Position numbers and translations under genes: made by a program. The notes under the pieces were generated by a model. The model saw only the letters and a program-made list of their open reading frames with translations. It did no database searches and was not told the origin of the DNA. Positions 35,208 through 44,683 of a stretch of DNA of 64,000 bases are shown here, one piece after another. Numbering within the stretch: position 1 is the stretch's first letter; every line of letters starts with the position of its first letter. The stretch is taken from the NCBI RefSeq assembly GCF_002906575.1, contig NZ_CP026309.1:62001-126000 (forward strand). Reading direction: 5' to 3'. The DNA comes from Salinigranum rubrum (GTDB lineage Archaea; Halobacteriota; Halobacteria; Halobacteriales; Haloferacaceae).

Positions 35208-36290
35208 ATGTCCGACGACGACTCCACCACTCAGTCCCGGTCGTTTCGGTACGACGGGGAGGTCCGCCCCGGCGAGAAACGACAGTTCCGCTACGAGGTG
35301 GGCGAGACCTACCTGGGCGACCCCGTCGAGATTCCGGTGACGATCATCAACGGCGACGACCCCGGCCCGCGCGTCTGTCTGACCGCCGCGATTCACGGCG
35401 ACGAACTCAACGGCGTGAAGGTGCTTCAGGAGGTCGCCGACCGCTACACGCCCTCTGAGATTCACGGCACCCTCGTCTTGCTCCACGTCGTGAACGTCCC
35501 CGCCTACCAGGCCCAGCAGCGCTACATCCCGATCTACGACCAGGACCTCAACCGCTCTTTCCCGGGCAAGGAGCGCTCCAACACCGCCGAACGGATGGCA
35601 CACCGGGTGTACTCGCGCTTCGTGAGCCAGTGTGACCTCGGTCTCGACTTCCACACCTCCACCCGGAACCGGACGACGATGTACCACGTCCGCGCGGACG
35701 TCGAGAACCCCGAGACCAGACGGCTCGCGGAGGCGTTCGGCGCGAACGTCATCCTCTCGGGCGAGGGCGAGGAGAGTTCGCTCCGCGCCGTCGCCTCCCG
35801 CAACGGAACCCCGACCGTCACCGTCGAGATGGGGAAGGCCCACCGCTTCCAGTCGGGACTCGTCGACAAGGCGCTCGAAGGGGTCGAGAGCGTCCTCGCG
35901 GCGTACGACGTCTTCGACGGCGTGGTGGCGGAGCCGTCGTGGCGGAAGGTGATGGGTCCCGACGAGGAGAAACGCTGGCTCCGCGCGGAGACCGGGGGGC
36001 TCGTCGAGATGCAGTGGGGCCCCAGTCCGCTGGTCCACGAGGGCGAGACCATCTGTACCATCACGGACCACTTCAAACACGACGAGCACGTGATCGAGGC
36101 GCCCTTCACGGGCCTCATCGTCGGCGTCCTCGAGAACCCCGTCGCGCTCCCCGGCCACCCGCTCTGTCACCTCGTCCGCATCAGCAGCGAGACGCGCGCG
36201 GAGATCGAACGCCAGATAACCAGCGGCGAGTTCGACGGCTACCGCTCGCACGGACAGCGGTGGATGGCCGACGACGAGGAGGCGGAGTGA
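35208..36290 (+). CDS. Succinylglutamate desuccinylase/aspartoacylase (AstE/AspA) family zinc hydrolase
   Basis: The 360-residue protein has the M14-like zinc site of this family: AAIHGDELNGVKVLQEV (His and Glu ligands, near residues 60-76) and LDFHTSTRNRTT (third ligand His, near 147). DQDLNRSFPGK lies between. The C-terminal beta domain (about 250-340) includes APFTGLIVGVLENPVALPGHPL. These enzymes hydrolyse N-acyl amino acids. DoeB of ectoine degradation belongs to the same family, but this gene is 14 kb from the ectoine cluster and its kind is widespread in haloarchaea, so the substrate stays open. Confidence 0.85.
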   Translation: MSDDDSTTQSRSFRYDGEVRPGEKRQFRYEVGETYLGDPVEIPVTIINGDDPGPRVCLTAAIHGDELNGVKVLQEVADRYTPSEIHGTLVLLHVVNVPAYQAQQRYIPIYDQDLNRSFPGKERSNTAERMAHRVYSRFVSQCDLGLDFHTSTRNRTTMYHVRADVENPETRRLAEAFGANVILSGEGEESSLRAVASRNGTPTVTVEMGKAHRFQSGLVDKALEGVESVLAAYDVFDGVVAEPSWRKVMGPDEEKRWLRAETGGLVEMQWGPSPLVHEGETICTITDHFKHDEHVIEAPFTGLIVGVLENPVALPGHPLCHLVRISSETRAEIERQITSGEFDGYRSHGQRWMADDEEAE

Positions 36291-36302
36291 GGTCGCGGAG
36301 GG

Positions 36303-37691
36303 TCAGTCGGCGCGGCGTTCGGCCTCTTCGCCCGAGACGGCCGGCACGCCGACCCCGCCGTCGGCCGCGCTCACGGGGTCGGCAGGCGCTTTCGCCGCCG
36401 CCTCGCCGCCGGAGAGTATCCGCAGCGAGAACACGAGCGCCGCGCCGAGGAGGACGAGTCCCCCCGCGACGCCGAACGCGACCAGGTAGCCGAACGAGGC
36501 GGCCCACCCGCCGAGCACGCCGCCGATGCCGCCGGCGACGGCCCCGAGCGCGGTGTGGACGCCGAGCACCTCGCCCCGGACGCTCGGCGGTGCGAGCCGA
36601 GTGACGATGGCGGTGCCGATGACCGCGATGAACGCCCAGGTCACCCCGATGGCGGCGAGTCCCACGCCGGCCGCGACCAGCCCGACGACGAGCGCGCCGA
36701 GACCGGTCACGACACCGACAACCGGAAACAGCAGCCCGCGGGCGGCGAGCGCCCCCGACTGGAGGAGTCGGACGTCGTATCGCGTGGCGAACCGCCCCGC
36801 GCCCTCGTAGAGGACGGCGGAGCCGACGCTCGACGCGAGGTAGAGCGCGAACACCTCTCCCGACCCGAAGCCGAGGTCGGTGAAAAACAGCGGGAGCGGC
36901 GCCCAGAACGCGGCGAACCCGGTGAAAAACAGCGTGGCCGCGGCCAGATACGTCGCGAGCGCCGGGTTGAGTCTCCCCGCGAGTCGGCGCGGGTCGATGC
37001 CCCGCGTCGTCCAGTACAGCCGGTTCGGCGAGAACGCGAACGTCGCGCCCTTGACGCCGCGCCGCGAGTTCGAGAGGAGGCGAGCCACGCGCCGGATCCG
37101 TCGCTCGCTCGTGACGTGGTCCGCCGGCGCCGGGTTCGGCAGCGACCCCGCCGCACCGAGCGTGCTCACCCCCGCACAGGCGGCGAGCAGCCAGAACAGC
37201 GCCCGTGTGACCGCGTCAGTGCCGACGAGCGGTGTCGCCACGAGCGGCCAGACCGTCCCGAGGACGAGGCCCCCCGCCCAGCCGTACCCCTGGTACTTGT
37301 TGAGGCGGCCGATGCGTTCGCTCCACGCGGATTCGGGAGCGTCGTCGACGACGAGCATCGTCAGGACCGGCGCGACCGACGCGACGACGAGCCACAGCAC
37401 CGCGTTCGCGACGATGATCGCCGCGATGCTCGACAACAACGGGACCATCGCGAGCGCGACGGCCACACCCGCGAGCGTGAGCAACACCAGCGCCCGCCGG
37501 CGTTCGACCCGGTTGGCGAGTCGTCCGAACGCGATGGCACCCGGCGCGCCGATGACGGCCGCGCTGGCCGCGAGAATCCCTAGCTGTACCGGCGTCGCTC
37601 CCAACTCGACGATGTAGAGCGGGACGAGGAGCGAGGCTCCGCCGAACGCGACCGACCCGATCCCCCACGCGTAGAGCCACCGTTCGGTCAT
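36303..37691 (-). CDS. MFS transporter
   Basis: The 462-residue protein has about twelve membrane helices and an MFS-type cytoplasmic loop (GRLANRVERRRALVLL near residues 56-71). A long central loop with SNSRRGVKGATFAF and SPNRLYWTTRG separates the two six-helix halves. It is convergent with the AstE-like gene. The transported compound cannot be inferred; drug or solute efflux are possible. Confidence 0.88.
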   Translation of the reverse strand: MTERWLYAWGIGSVAFGGASLLVPLYIVELGATPVQLGILAASAAVIGAPGAIAFGRLANRVERRRALVLLTLAGVAVALAMVPLLSSIAAIIVANAVLWLVVASVAPVLTMLVVDDAPESAWSERIGRLNKYQGYGWAGGLVLGTVWPLVATPLVGTDAVTRALFWLLAACAGVSTLGAAGSLPNPAPADHVTSERRIRRVARLLSNSRRGVKGATFAFSPNRLYWTTRGIDPRRLAGRLNPALATYLAAATLFFTGFAAFWAPLPLFFTDLGFGSGEVFALYLASSVGSAVLYEGAGRFATRYDVRLLQSGALAARGLLFPVVGVVTGLGALVVGLVAAGVGLAAIGVTWAFIAVIGTAIVTRLAPPSVRGEVLGVHTALGAVAGGIGGVLGGWAASFGYLVAFGVAGGLVLLGAALVFSLRILSGGEAAAKAPADPVSAADGGVGVPAVSGEEAERRAD

Positions 37692-37788
37692 ACATCAGAG
37701 GAGGTGAACGTCTCCGAAAAGTGTTGTCGGTTCTCGTTCCCTCGCCGCCGCCCGTACACCTATTGCGTCGCCTCCCCTCCTCCCGTGC

Positions 37789-38574
37789 ATGGACGTCGCA
37801 CTCGTGACAGTCGGAGACGAACTCCTCGCGGGCGACACGGAGAACACCAACGCGACGTGGCTCTGCCGGCGTCTCACCGAGCGCGGTGTCACGGTCACCC
37901 GCGTCCTCACCATCCCCGACGACCGGGACGTCATCGCCAGCGCGGTCCGCGAGTTCTCCCAGGCGTTCGACGCGTGCGTCGTCACCGGGGGTCTCGGCGG
38001 GACGCCGGACGACGTGACGAAGGCGGCCGTCGCCGACGCGCTCGACCGCGACCTGGTGGTCGCCGACGACGTGAAGGCGGGTATCGTCGCGAAGGCGGAG
38101 GCTTACGCGGACCAGTACCCCGACCTCGCCGACGCGTACGACCTCGACGTCGATTTCGACGCGCAGGCGGCCGTCCCCGAGGACGCCCGTCCGCTCGTCA
38201 CCGACGAGAGTTTCGGGCCGGGGTTCGTCGCCGGCAACGTCTACGCCTTTCCCGGCATCCCGGACGAACTGTACGTCATGTTCGAACTCGTCGTCGACGA
38301 GTTCGACGGCGAGGTGGTCTCCGACTCCCTCTACACTCCGGCACCCGAAGGCGCGCTGAACGACCGGCTTTCGGACGTCCGCGAGCGGTTCGACGTGAGC
38401 GTGGGGAGCTACCCGGGGAAGGGTCGGATTCCGACGCGAATCAAGGTCTCGGGTCCCCCGGCGGCCGTCGACGAGGCCATGACGTGGCTCGGCGAACACG
38501 TCGACGTGACCGAACCGCCGGAGGGAGGTTCGGGGTACGCCGACAGGCCGGGGGCCGAGCCGGAGTCACGGTGA
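37789..38574 (+). CDS. CinA-like molybdopterin-binding domain protein
   Basis: The 261-residue protein begins MDVALVTVGDELLAGDTENTNATWL and contains VVTGGLGGTPDDVTKAAVADAL, the nucleotide/molybdopterin-binding motifs of the CinA N-terminal (MoCF) domain. The C-terminal deamidase domain of full bacterial CinA is absent; the tail is Pro/Gly/Glu-rich. CinA N-terminal domains hydrolyse ADP-ribose or FAD-like compounds in bacteria. The archaeal role is not settled. It is divergent from the MFS gene. Confidence 0.85.
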   Translation: MDVALVTVGDELLAGDTENTNATWLCRRLTERGVTVTRVLTIPDDRDVIASAVREFSQAFDACVVTGGLGGTPDDVTKAAVADALDRDLVVADDVKAGIVAKAEAYADQYPDLADAYDLDVDFDAQAAVPEDARPLVTDESFGPGFVAGNVYAFPGIPDELYVMFELVVDEFDGEVVSDSLYTPAPEGALNDRLSDVRERFDVSVGSYPGKGRIPTRIKVSGPPAAVDEAMTWLGEHVDVTEPPEGGSGYADRPGAEPESR

Positions 38575-38583
38575 GGCGTCAGC

Positions 38584-40833
38584 TCAGTCCGTATCGTCGC
38601 CTTTCGATGTCTCGACGCCGCGTATCTCGAACCGCGCCCCACCAGCCTCGCTCTCGGTGACGGAGAGTTCCCAGTCGTGGGCCATCGCGATCTGTTGGAC
38701 GCTCATCAGCCCGAACCCGGACCCGGCGGGCTTCGTCGTGTACCCCAACTCGAACACGCGGTCGCGCTCGCCTTCGGGGATGCCGGGGCCGTCGTCGGCG
38801 ACGTAGAAGCCGCCTCCTTCGTCGAGCATGCCGAGGGTGACGGTGACGGTCGATTCACCGTGTTCTCCGCCCTCCTCGACGGCGGCCGCATCCTCCCCCT
38901 CCGGGCGGCCGTTCGTCGAGTCGTGTTCCACGCTGTCCTCGCGAGCCTGCGAGCGAGGGCTTGTCGAGCCGTGCTCGACACTGTCGTCGGCCCATGGCCG
39001 ACTGCTCGTGGAACTGTGTTCCACGCTGTTACGAAAGAGGTTCTGCAACAGTCGCATCAGCGCCTGCTCGTCGGCGCGAACGGGCCGGACGCCCTCGACG
39101 CGGAGCGTCGCCTCGGGGGTGTCGATCGTCGTCCAGACCGTCCGCGCGACGCGACCGATGTCGACGACGCTCTGGTCGCCGACGAGGCTCCCCTCCCGCA
39201 TGACCGTCGCGAGGTCGTCGACGAGCGCCTCGACGCGGGCGAGCGACTCCTCGGCCGCGTCGAAGTGTTCGTCCGCCCCCGTTTCGCGGGCCAGTTGCAG
39301 ACGGCCTCGAAGCGCCGCCAGCGGCGTCCGGAGGTCGTGTGAGAGGACGTCGCCGAACGTCTCGATCCACTCCGTCCGCTGGTCGAGTCGTCGCTCGGTC
39401 GCCTTCTGCTCGCCGATGTCGCGGAAGTACACCGACAGCCCCGTCTCGGAGGGGTACAATCGGACCCGAAACCACGCGTCGAGCGGTGGGTAGTACTCCT
39501 CGAACGCGACCGTCTTCTGGGTCTCCATGGCGCGCTTGGCTTCCCGTTCGAAGACGGTGTCGACCTCCTCGGGGGACGTCTCCCAGACGCACGTTCCGAG
39601 CAGTTCCTCGACGGAACGACCGGCCAGTTCCGCGGCCCGTTCGTTGACGTACGTGTAGCGCCATTCCCGGTCGAGCGCGAAGAACGCGTCCGACACCCGC
39701 TCGAACACCGCCTCGTTCTCCCGCCGCGTCTCGACGTGCTCGGTTACGTCCTCCTGGAAGCCGACGAAGTTCGTGACCGTCCCCTCGTCGTCGCGGATGG
39801 GCGAGATCAACACCCGGTTCCAGAACGCCGTCCCGTCCTTGCGGTAGTTGCGGAGTTCGACCGACACGGGTTCCTCGTTGTCGATCGCCTCCCGCATCGC
39901 CGCGACGGACTCGGAATCGGTCGCTTCGCCCTGGAGAAATCGACAGTTCTCCCCGAGTATCTCCGACTCGGTGTAGCCGGTCAACCGCTCGAACCCCTCG
40001 TTCGCGTAGACGATGCCGTTGTCCGAAAGCGACGGGTCGGTCACGACGATACCGAACGGTGCGGTCTCCATCGCCCGACTCCTCACGAACAGGTCGTGCT
40101 CGCGGCGCTCGTCGGCCGAGATGTCCCGGACGGTACAGACGAGTTCGTCGCCGGCGGTCCGCGAGACGGCGACGTCGGCGAGCAACTCCGTCCCGTCGCG
40201 CCGACACATCAGCACCTCGCCCGTCCACTCCTCCTCGGCGAGGGTCGGTCGGATCTCCGTCTCGAACGTGTCGTCGACGAAGAGGTCCGCCGCTCTCCGT
40301 CCGACCACCCCCTCGTCCTCGTATCCGAACGTCTCCGCGAACGCGTGGTTGGCGTAGGTGACGGCCCCGCCGGACCCGACCAGAGCGATGCCCTCGCGGG
40401 CCGTCTCGATGGCGTCGATTCGCTGTCGCAGGGCGCGCTCGCTCCGATGTCCCGTCACCAGGTTCTCCACCCGGTTGGCGAGGACGGTGTACTGCTCCAC
40501 CCCGCCGCTCTTCTGGAGGTAGTCGCTCACTCCGGCCGAGATGGCCTTGGCGGCTATCTCCTCCGACCCCCGTCCGGTGAACAGCACGAACGGGAGGTCC
40601 AGCCACCGCTCTCGGACCGCTCGAAGCAGGTCGAGTCCCGTCTCGCCGGGCATCTCGTAGTCCGAGACGACGCAGTCGAACTCCTCCGACTCGAGCCTGT
40701 CGAGCGCCGTCGGTACGTCCGACACGGTCTCGACCGTGAAATCCCCCTGTTCTTGCCGTAAGAACTGGGCGACCATCTCCGCGAACGCCATGTCGTCGTC
40801 GACGTGAAGGAGACGTATCGAGCGGTCATTCAT
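38584..40833 (-). CDS. Receiver-PAS-LOV-PAS histidine kinase (putative blue-light sensor)
   Basis: The 749-residue protein has a receiver domain (about 5-120, phospho-acceptor Asp58), a PAS domain (about 140-240), a LOV-type PAS (about 250-365), a third PAS (about 375-475), HisKA (His499 in LSHDLRTPL) and a HATPase with N-box Asn598/Asn602 and VADDGPGIP. The LOV motif is GENCRFLQG with Cys297; Asn329, Asn339 and Gln360 occupy the flavin-contacting positions. A triplicated SVEH-ST repeat (603-648) is inserted after the N-box. The start MNDRSIRLLHVDDD follows a TATA-like ATAATA. Its partner regulator is unknown. Confidence 0.9.
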   Translation of the reverse strand: MNDRSIRLLHVDDDMAFAEMVAQFLRQEQGDFTVETVSDVPTALDRLESEEFDCVVSDYEMPGETGLDLLRAVRERWLDLPFVLFTGRGSEEIAAKAISAGVSDYLQKSGGVEQYTVLANRVENLVTGHRSERALRQRIDAIETAREGIALVGSGGAVTYANHAFAETFGYEDEGVVGRRAADLFVDDTFETEIRPTLAEEEWTGEVLMCRRDGTELLADVAVSRTAGDELVCTVRDISADERREHDLFVRSRAMETAPFGIVVTDPSLSDNGIVYANEGFERLTGYTESEILGENCRFLQGEATDSESVAAMREAIDNEEPVSVELRNYRKDGTAFWNRVLISPIRDDEGTVTNFVGFQEDVTEHVETRRENEAVFERVSDAFFALDREWRYTYVNERAAELAGRSVEELLGTCVWETSPEEVDTVFEREAKRAMETQKTVAFEEYYPPLDAWFRVRLYPSETGLSVYFRDIGEQKATERRLDQRTEWIETFGDVLSHDLRTPLAALRGRLQLARETGADEHFDAAEESLARVEALVDDLATVMREGSLVGDQSVVDIGRVARTVWTTIDTPEATLRVEGVRPVRADEQALMRLLQNLFRNSVEHSSTSSRPWADDSVEHGSTSPRSQAREDSVEHDSTNGRPEGEDAAAVEEGGEHGESTVTVTLGMLDEGGGFYVADDGPGIPEGERDRVFELGYTTKPAGSGFGLMSVQQIAMAHDWELSVTESEAGGARFEIRGVETSKGDDTD

Positions 40834-40975
40834 TATTATACACGTGGGATACGGATCTGATATGCGTTGTGGGGGTTCGTTCGACGTTTCGGTCGACTTT
40901 TCCACCGCTGTGGGGTCTGCGGTCGACCGGTGGACCGATCACGACGGTTCGGTTCGGCGCGGAGTGCCGACCCCA

Positions 40976-43027
40976 TCAGTGTTGGTCGCGCAGCTCCATC
41001 TCGGCGACGACTTCGTAGGGACCGAACCCGTTCCGGATGCAGTCAAGCAGGGTGAACGCCTCCGACGGGGTGAGAAAGTGCCGACAGACGGCGTTCCCCA
41101 GCGGGGTGGGCTCGAAGCCGTCGATGAACTCCCACTCCAGCAAGCGTCCGACCGACCGCGTCGTGTCGATGTCGCCGAGCATCCGGTCGTTCAGCCCCTT
41201 GGCGCGCTTGCCGGCGACGATGACGTTCGCGAGGGTCTCCTCGGCGGCGGCGGCCTCGTCGTAGACGGTCGCGACGTCCTCCATCTCGCCTTTCAGGAGC
41301 TTGAACGCGACTTCGTCCTCGGTCATCTCCATCGAGCCGTGGTAGGCGCCGTCGGGCTCGACGAGGAGGTACACTCTCCCCCTGTCGTGGTAGTCCGGCC
41401 TTCCTGCGCGTCCGAGCATCTGCTCGAACTCCTGGACGGAGAGCCACTCGATCCCCATCGCCAGCGAGTCGAACACCACCTGCGAGGCGGGGAAGTCGAC
41501 GCCGGCGGCGAGGGCCGCCGTGGTGACGACCGCCGCGAGGTCCTGGTCGCCGAACATCCGCTCGACGCGCTTTCGACGGCCGTAGTCCAGCCCGGCGTGG
41601 TACGGCGCCGCGTCGTATCCGATCTTCCGCGCGAGTTCGTGACAGCGCCGTCGCGAGTTGGTGAAGACGATGGTCTGTCCTCGATACCCCTTCGACGACT
41701 CGCTGTCGAACTCCCGCTTGACGAGTTTGTCGATGATCCTGGCCTTCTCCTGTCCGTCGGCGAACGTGACGTGCCGCTCGATGGGGACGGGACGCTCCTC
41801 GAACTCGATGAGCGTCGCTTCGAGTCTGCGAGCGAGCCACTCGGGGTTCCCGACGGTCGCGGAGAGGTAGACCCACTGCGCCCCCTCGTACGTCTCTTTC
41901 GACCTGGCTCGGCGCTCGCAGTAGTACTTCAGTCGGGATATCATCCCGTCGAGGCGGTGGCCGCGTTCCTCCTCCTTGAGGGTGTGGACCTCGTCGATGA
42001 CGACGGTGCCGATGTCGCCGAGGTTCTTCCCCGTGCGGAGCGCGTGGTCGATGCCCTCGTAGGTGCCGACGATGATGTCCGCGGAGGGGTCGAACGACGC
42101 GTTCGAGTCGGAGATGCGCGAGGCCCCCACCCGGATGGTGACGTCGGCGATGTCGCCGTACCTCTCTTCGAAGTCCTCGTGCTTCTGGTTCGCTAACGCG
42201 ACGAGGGGAACGAGAAAGAGGAGTTTGCCTCTCCCCTTCAACACCCTGTCGAGGCCGGCGAGTTCGCCGACGAGCGTTTTCCCGGTCGCCGTCGCGCTCA
42301 CCACGAGCTGATCCCTCCCCTCGAAGAGGCCGTTCTCGACCGACAGCGACTGGACGGGGAGGAGGGTGTCGAACCGCCCCTCCACGCGCGACTGCAGCGT
42401 CGGGTGGAGGTCAAGCGAGGACGTGGGAACGGGGTCGACGTCCTCGACAGTGGCGGAGACCTCGTCGAACTTGGTGAGTTCGGGGTTCAGCCCTCCTTGC
42501 AAGAGGTTCGTCACCTTGTCGAGGTCCTGGGTCGCGAGAAGCAGTTCTTCGAGGCGGTCCTTCGCCGCGCCCGTGATACCTCCCGAAAAGGACAGTTCGC
42601 GTTCGAGTTCGCGGCGGGCGCAGTCGGGGCAGACGTGGTCGCGGTCGGCCTTGATGGCCGTCTCTTCGGTGATGGGCGAGTAGCGCCCGTTCGAGGCGCA
42701 GTACCGGCAGGTCCGGACCGTCAGCGCCTCTAGCTGGTAACCGTCGAGCATCTCCTTCAGTCGGGTCCGAGCGTGCTTCGAGGTCTGCTGTGAGATTCGA
42801 ATCCGTGCGGCGCGGCGGGCGAGTTCGACGAACTGCTGGGGGTCGCGCGGCTCCTCGGAGGAACCGCGCTTGATGCGGAACTTCGCCGGACGGGGCCCCG
42901 CGGAGGTTTCCTTCAGCTCGAGGACCGCCCGGAACACCCGCTTGCCGTCGCGCTGGACCACCACGAGGAAGTTCTCGCCCCGTTCGTGGAGGAACAGCGT
43001 GTCGACCTGCCCGACCTGCTGTGACAC
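40976..43027 (-). CDS. Archaeal DEAD/DEAH-box (Ski2-like) helicase with N-terminal zinc-binding domain
   Basis: The 683-residue protein has an N-terminal domain with CRYC and CPDC pairs (about 107-145), then a superfamily 2 helicase core: motif I SATATGKT near 246-253, motif II DEVH near 345, motif III LSATVGNP near 390, and motif VI QMLGRAGRPDYHDRGR near 563. A C-terminal helical domain follows. DUF5814-type N-termini mark this haloarchaeal family. It probably unwinds nucleic acids in repair or RNA turnover. The acidic insertions are few, so the protein is well conserved. Confidence 0.9.
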   Translation of the reverse strand: MSQQVGQVDTLFLHERGENFLVVVQRDGKRVFRAVLELKETSAGPRPAKFRIKRGSSEEPRDPQQFVELARRAARIRISQQTSKHARTRLKEMLDGYQLEALTVRTCRYCASNGRYSPITEETAIKADRDHVCPDCARRELERELSFSGGITGAAKDRLEELLLATQDLDKVTNLLQGGLNPELTKFDEVSATVEDVDPVPTSSLDLHPTLQSRVEGRFDTLLPVQSLSVENGLFEGRDQLVVSATATGKTLVGELAGLDRVLKGRGKLLFLVPLVALANQKHEDFEERYGDIADVTIRVGASRISDSNASFDPSADIIVGTYEGIDHALRTGKNLGDIGTVVIDEVHTLKEEERGHRLDGMISRLKYYCERRARSKETYEGAQWVYLSATVGNPEWLARRLEATLIEFEERPVPIERHVTFADGQEKARIIDKLVKREFDSESSKGYRGQTIVFTNSRRRCHELARKIGYDAAPYHAGLDYGRRKRVERMFGDQDLAAVVTTAALAAGVDFPASQVVFDSLAMGIEWLSVQEFEQMLGRAGRPDYHDRGRVYLLVEPDGAYHGSMEMTEDEVAFKLLKGEMEDVATVYDEAAAAEETLANVIVAGKRAKGLNDRMLGDIDTTRSVGRLLEWEFIDGFEPTPLGNAVCRHFLTPSEAFTLLDCIRNGFGPYEVVAEMELRDQH

Positions 43028-43142
43028 GCCTTCGAGTAGGAGAACGGGGTATTTCAGCGGTTCGTCTCCCGGTGGCGGTCGGACCGACTCGGCGAGATAC
43101 TCCCGAAAAATTCGTGTCGAAACGGGCGAGCCGCACGCCCGT

Positions 43143-43240
43143 CGTTCTCCTCTCCTCTTCGCCTCCTCTCTCTTTTCTCTCCTCTCCTCTTCTCTCCTCT
43201 TCGCCTCCTCTCTCTTTTCCTCGCCCTCTCCTCGCGCCCT
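43143..43240 (+). repeat. Polypyrimidine tract with a 27-bp direct repeat
   Basis: On the + strand nearly every base from 43146 to 43230 is C or T. An exact 27-base direct repeat lies at 43151-43177 and 43193-43219 (offset 42). It sits between the helicase start and the ferritin-like gene stop. Such mirror-like homopyrimidine tracts can form triplex DNA. No coding sense is likely. Confidence 0.8.
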
Positions 43241-43262
43241 CCGAATGCGCGCAGCGGTGTGC

Positions 43263-44024
43263 CTACTCGACGATGAACTGCCCGGCGACGTCGAGGATCT
43301 CGTCCATCGACTGCGCCTCGTCGAACGCGTCGGGGAACGGCACGCCGCCGTTGAGCAGGTTGAGATACGAGGCGTGGCGGGCTTCGACGGTGGCGACGGT
43401 CGCCGCGGCCGTCTGGAGGTCGGGGCTCTCGATGAGGTCGAGCGCCCCCGCGTACGCCATCACGCCGGTGTTCTCCAGCGCCTGTGCGGTCGAGAGGAAC
43501 TGCATCGGACCCATCTCGCTGTTTCGAGGGACGCCGAAGTCGTACTCGGCCGCCTGGACGGGTTCGCCGCCGAGCGTCCGGATGGCGGTCGTCAGCACGT
43601 CCACGTGGGTCGACTCGTGCTCGCCGATGAGCTGGATGTTGTCGTACACCTCGTTGAGGAGTTCCTCGGGGAACCGCTGGAGCGGCTCCGCCGACATCAC
43701 CGTCTCCCGGCTGAGAATCGCGTCGCGGTAGAAGGCGTTTTCGAGGTGTTCGAGCGTCAGCGCGTAGTTGAGGACGTCGACGTCGGTTCCGGCCTGGCTG
43801 AACGGGTTCTCCTCTCCCATTCCGCTGCCACGGCCGTTTCCGGACTCGCCCTCGTGTTCGTCCGCGCTCGCGAGGCCGCTCGCGCTGAGCGCCCCCGCAC
43901 CGAGCGCGGCGGAACCGGCGAGGAAGCCGCGTCGTGAGGTCAGTTGGTCTCGGACTCGCGCGATGACGCGCGCGAACTCCGGGCTGGACTGTGGGTCGTC
44001 GGTCGGGGACTCGTCGTCTGTCAT
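43263..44024 (-). CDS. Tat-exported ferritin-like domain protein
   Basis: From ATG 44024 the protein has 253 residues. A twin-arginine signal (SRRGFLAGSAALGAGAL, about 31-47) precedes the mature part, a four-helix ferritin-like bundle. The likely iron or metal ligands are the Glu and His residues in ALTLEHLENAFYRD, IGEHESTHVDVL, ALENTGVMAYAGAL and VEARHASYLNLL. Proteins of the Ferritin_2 type are exported, cofactor binding is assumed, and function is unknown. A TATA-like TTTCATATC lies near 44068 on the minus strand. Confidence 0.85.
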   Translation of the reverse strand: MTDDESPTDDPQSSPEFARVIARVRDQLTSRRGFLAGSAALGAGALSASGLASADEHEGESGNGRGSGMGEENPFSQAGTDVDVLNYALTLEHLENAFYRDAILSRETVMSAEPLQRFPEELLNEVYDNIQLIGEHESTHVDVLTTAIRTLGGEPVQAAEYDFGVPRNSEMGPMQFLSTAQALENTGVMAYAGALDLIESPDLQTAAATVATVEARHASYLNLLNGGVPFPDAFDEAQSMDEILDVAGQFIVE

Positions 44025-44284
44025 GGTTCTGCGGCGTGTCGCCGCGACTACTGCTCTCTCGACTGATATGAAAGCGGTTTTCCGAGTTCTAACCGGGTTC
44101 TCACCCAATTCTCTTCGGAGTCAGTAGCGGTGAATTTCACGACATTGAGACGTTCTGTGCGGTCCTCCCGCCTCGTCCTTCGATAGACTACACCCGCTGA
44201 AAACACGTTCCGAACCCCTGTCATAACCCCGTCTGGTCGACGGTACGTGTCCGTCTCCGTCGGGGTTCTCGAACGCGGCTCGAC

Positions 44285-44683
44285 TCAGCGGTCGTCGTCG
44301 ACGAGTTCGATGGCGTCGTCGCCGTTGGGTACCGCACAGATGAACGCACCCTCCTCTTCGCCCGTGTTCCGGTACCAGTGGACCGTGCCGGCGGGAATGA
44401 GAAGCGAGTCGCCCGCCTCGACCGAGAACTCCTCGTCGCCGATGCCGACCGTGTACTCGCCGGCGAGGACGTACTGTTCGTGTTCGACCTCGTTGGTGTG
44501 TCTCGGCACTTCCGCGCCCGGCGCGAGCGTGAACCGCCGGATTGCGAAGTGTGGCGCGCCGTCGGCTTCTGAGACCAGGACGCCTTTCTTCATCCCCGTT
44601 GCCGCACTCACGTCCTCGTACTCGATTTCTTCTGCGCGTCGCACGAGCGGCTGTGGTTCGGTGTCGGTGGTGGTTTCGCTCAT
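44285..44683 (-). CDS. Cupin-domain protein
   Basis: From ATG 44683 (MSETTTDTEPQPL) the 132-residue protein is a single cupin barrel. Motif 1 is PRHTNEVEHEQYVLAGEY, with the His, His and Glu metal ligands, and motif 2 is IPAGTVHWYRN, with the last His. Small cupins bind a metal ion and may act as isomerases, dioxygenases or sensors; no substrate can be assigned. The longer upstream frame has no cupin homology and overlaps the start of the divergent S2P gene. Confidence 0.85.
   Translation of the reverse strand: MSETTTDTEPQPLVRRAEEIEYEDVSAATGMKKGVLVSEADGAPHFAIRRFTLAPGAEVPRHTNEVEHEQYVLAGEYTVGIGDEEFSVEAGDSLLIPAGTVHWYRNTGEEEGAFICAVPNGDDAIELVDDDR

Noticed and set aside
35208-36290. Assignment as DoeB of the ectoine pathway
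   Set aside because: The family is right but the gene is far from the cluster and similar genes are widespread in haloarchaea.
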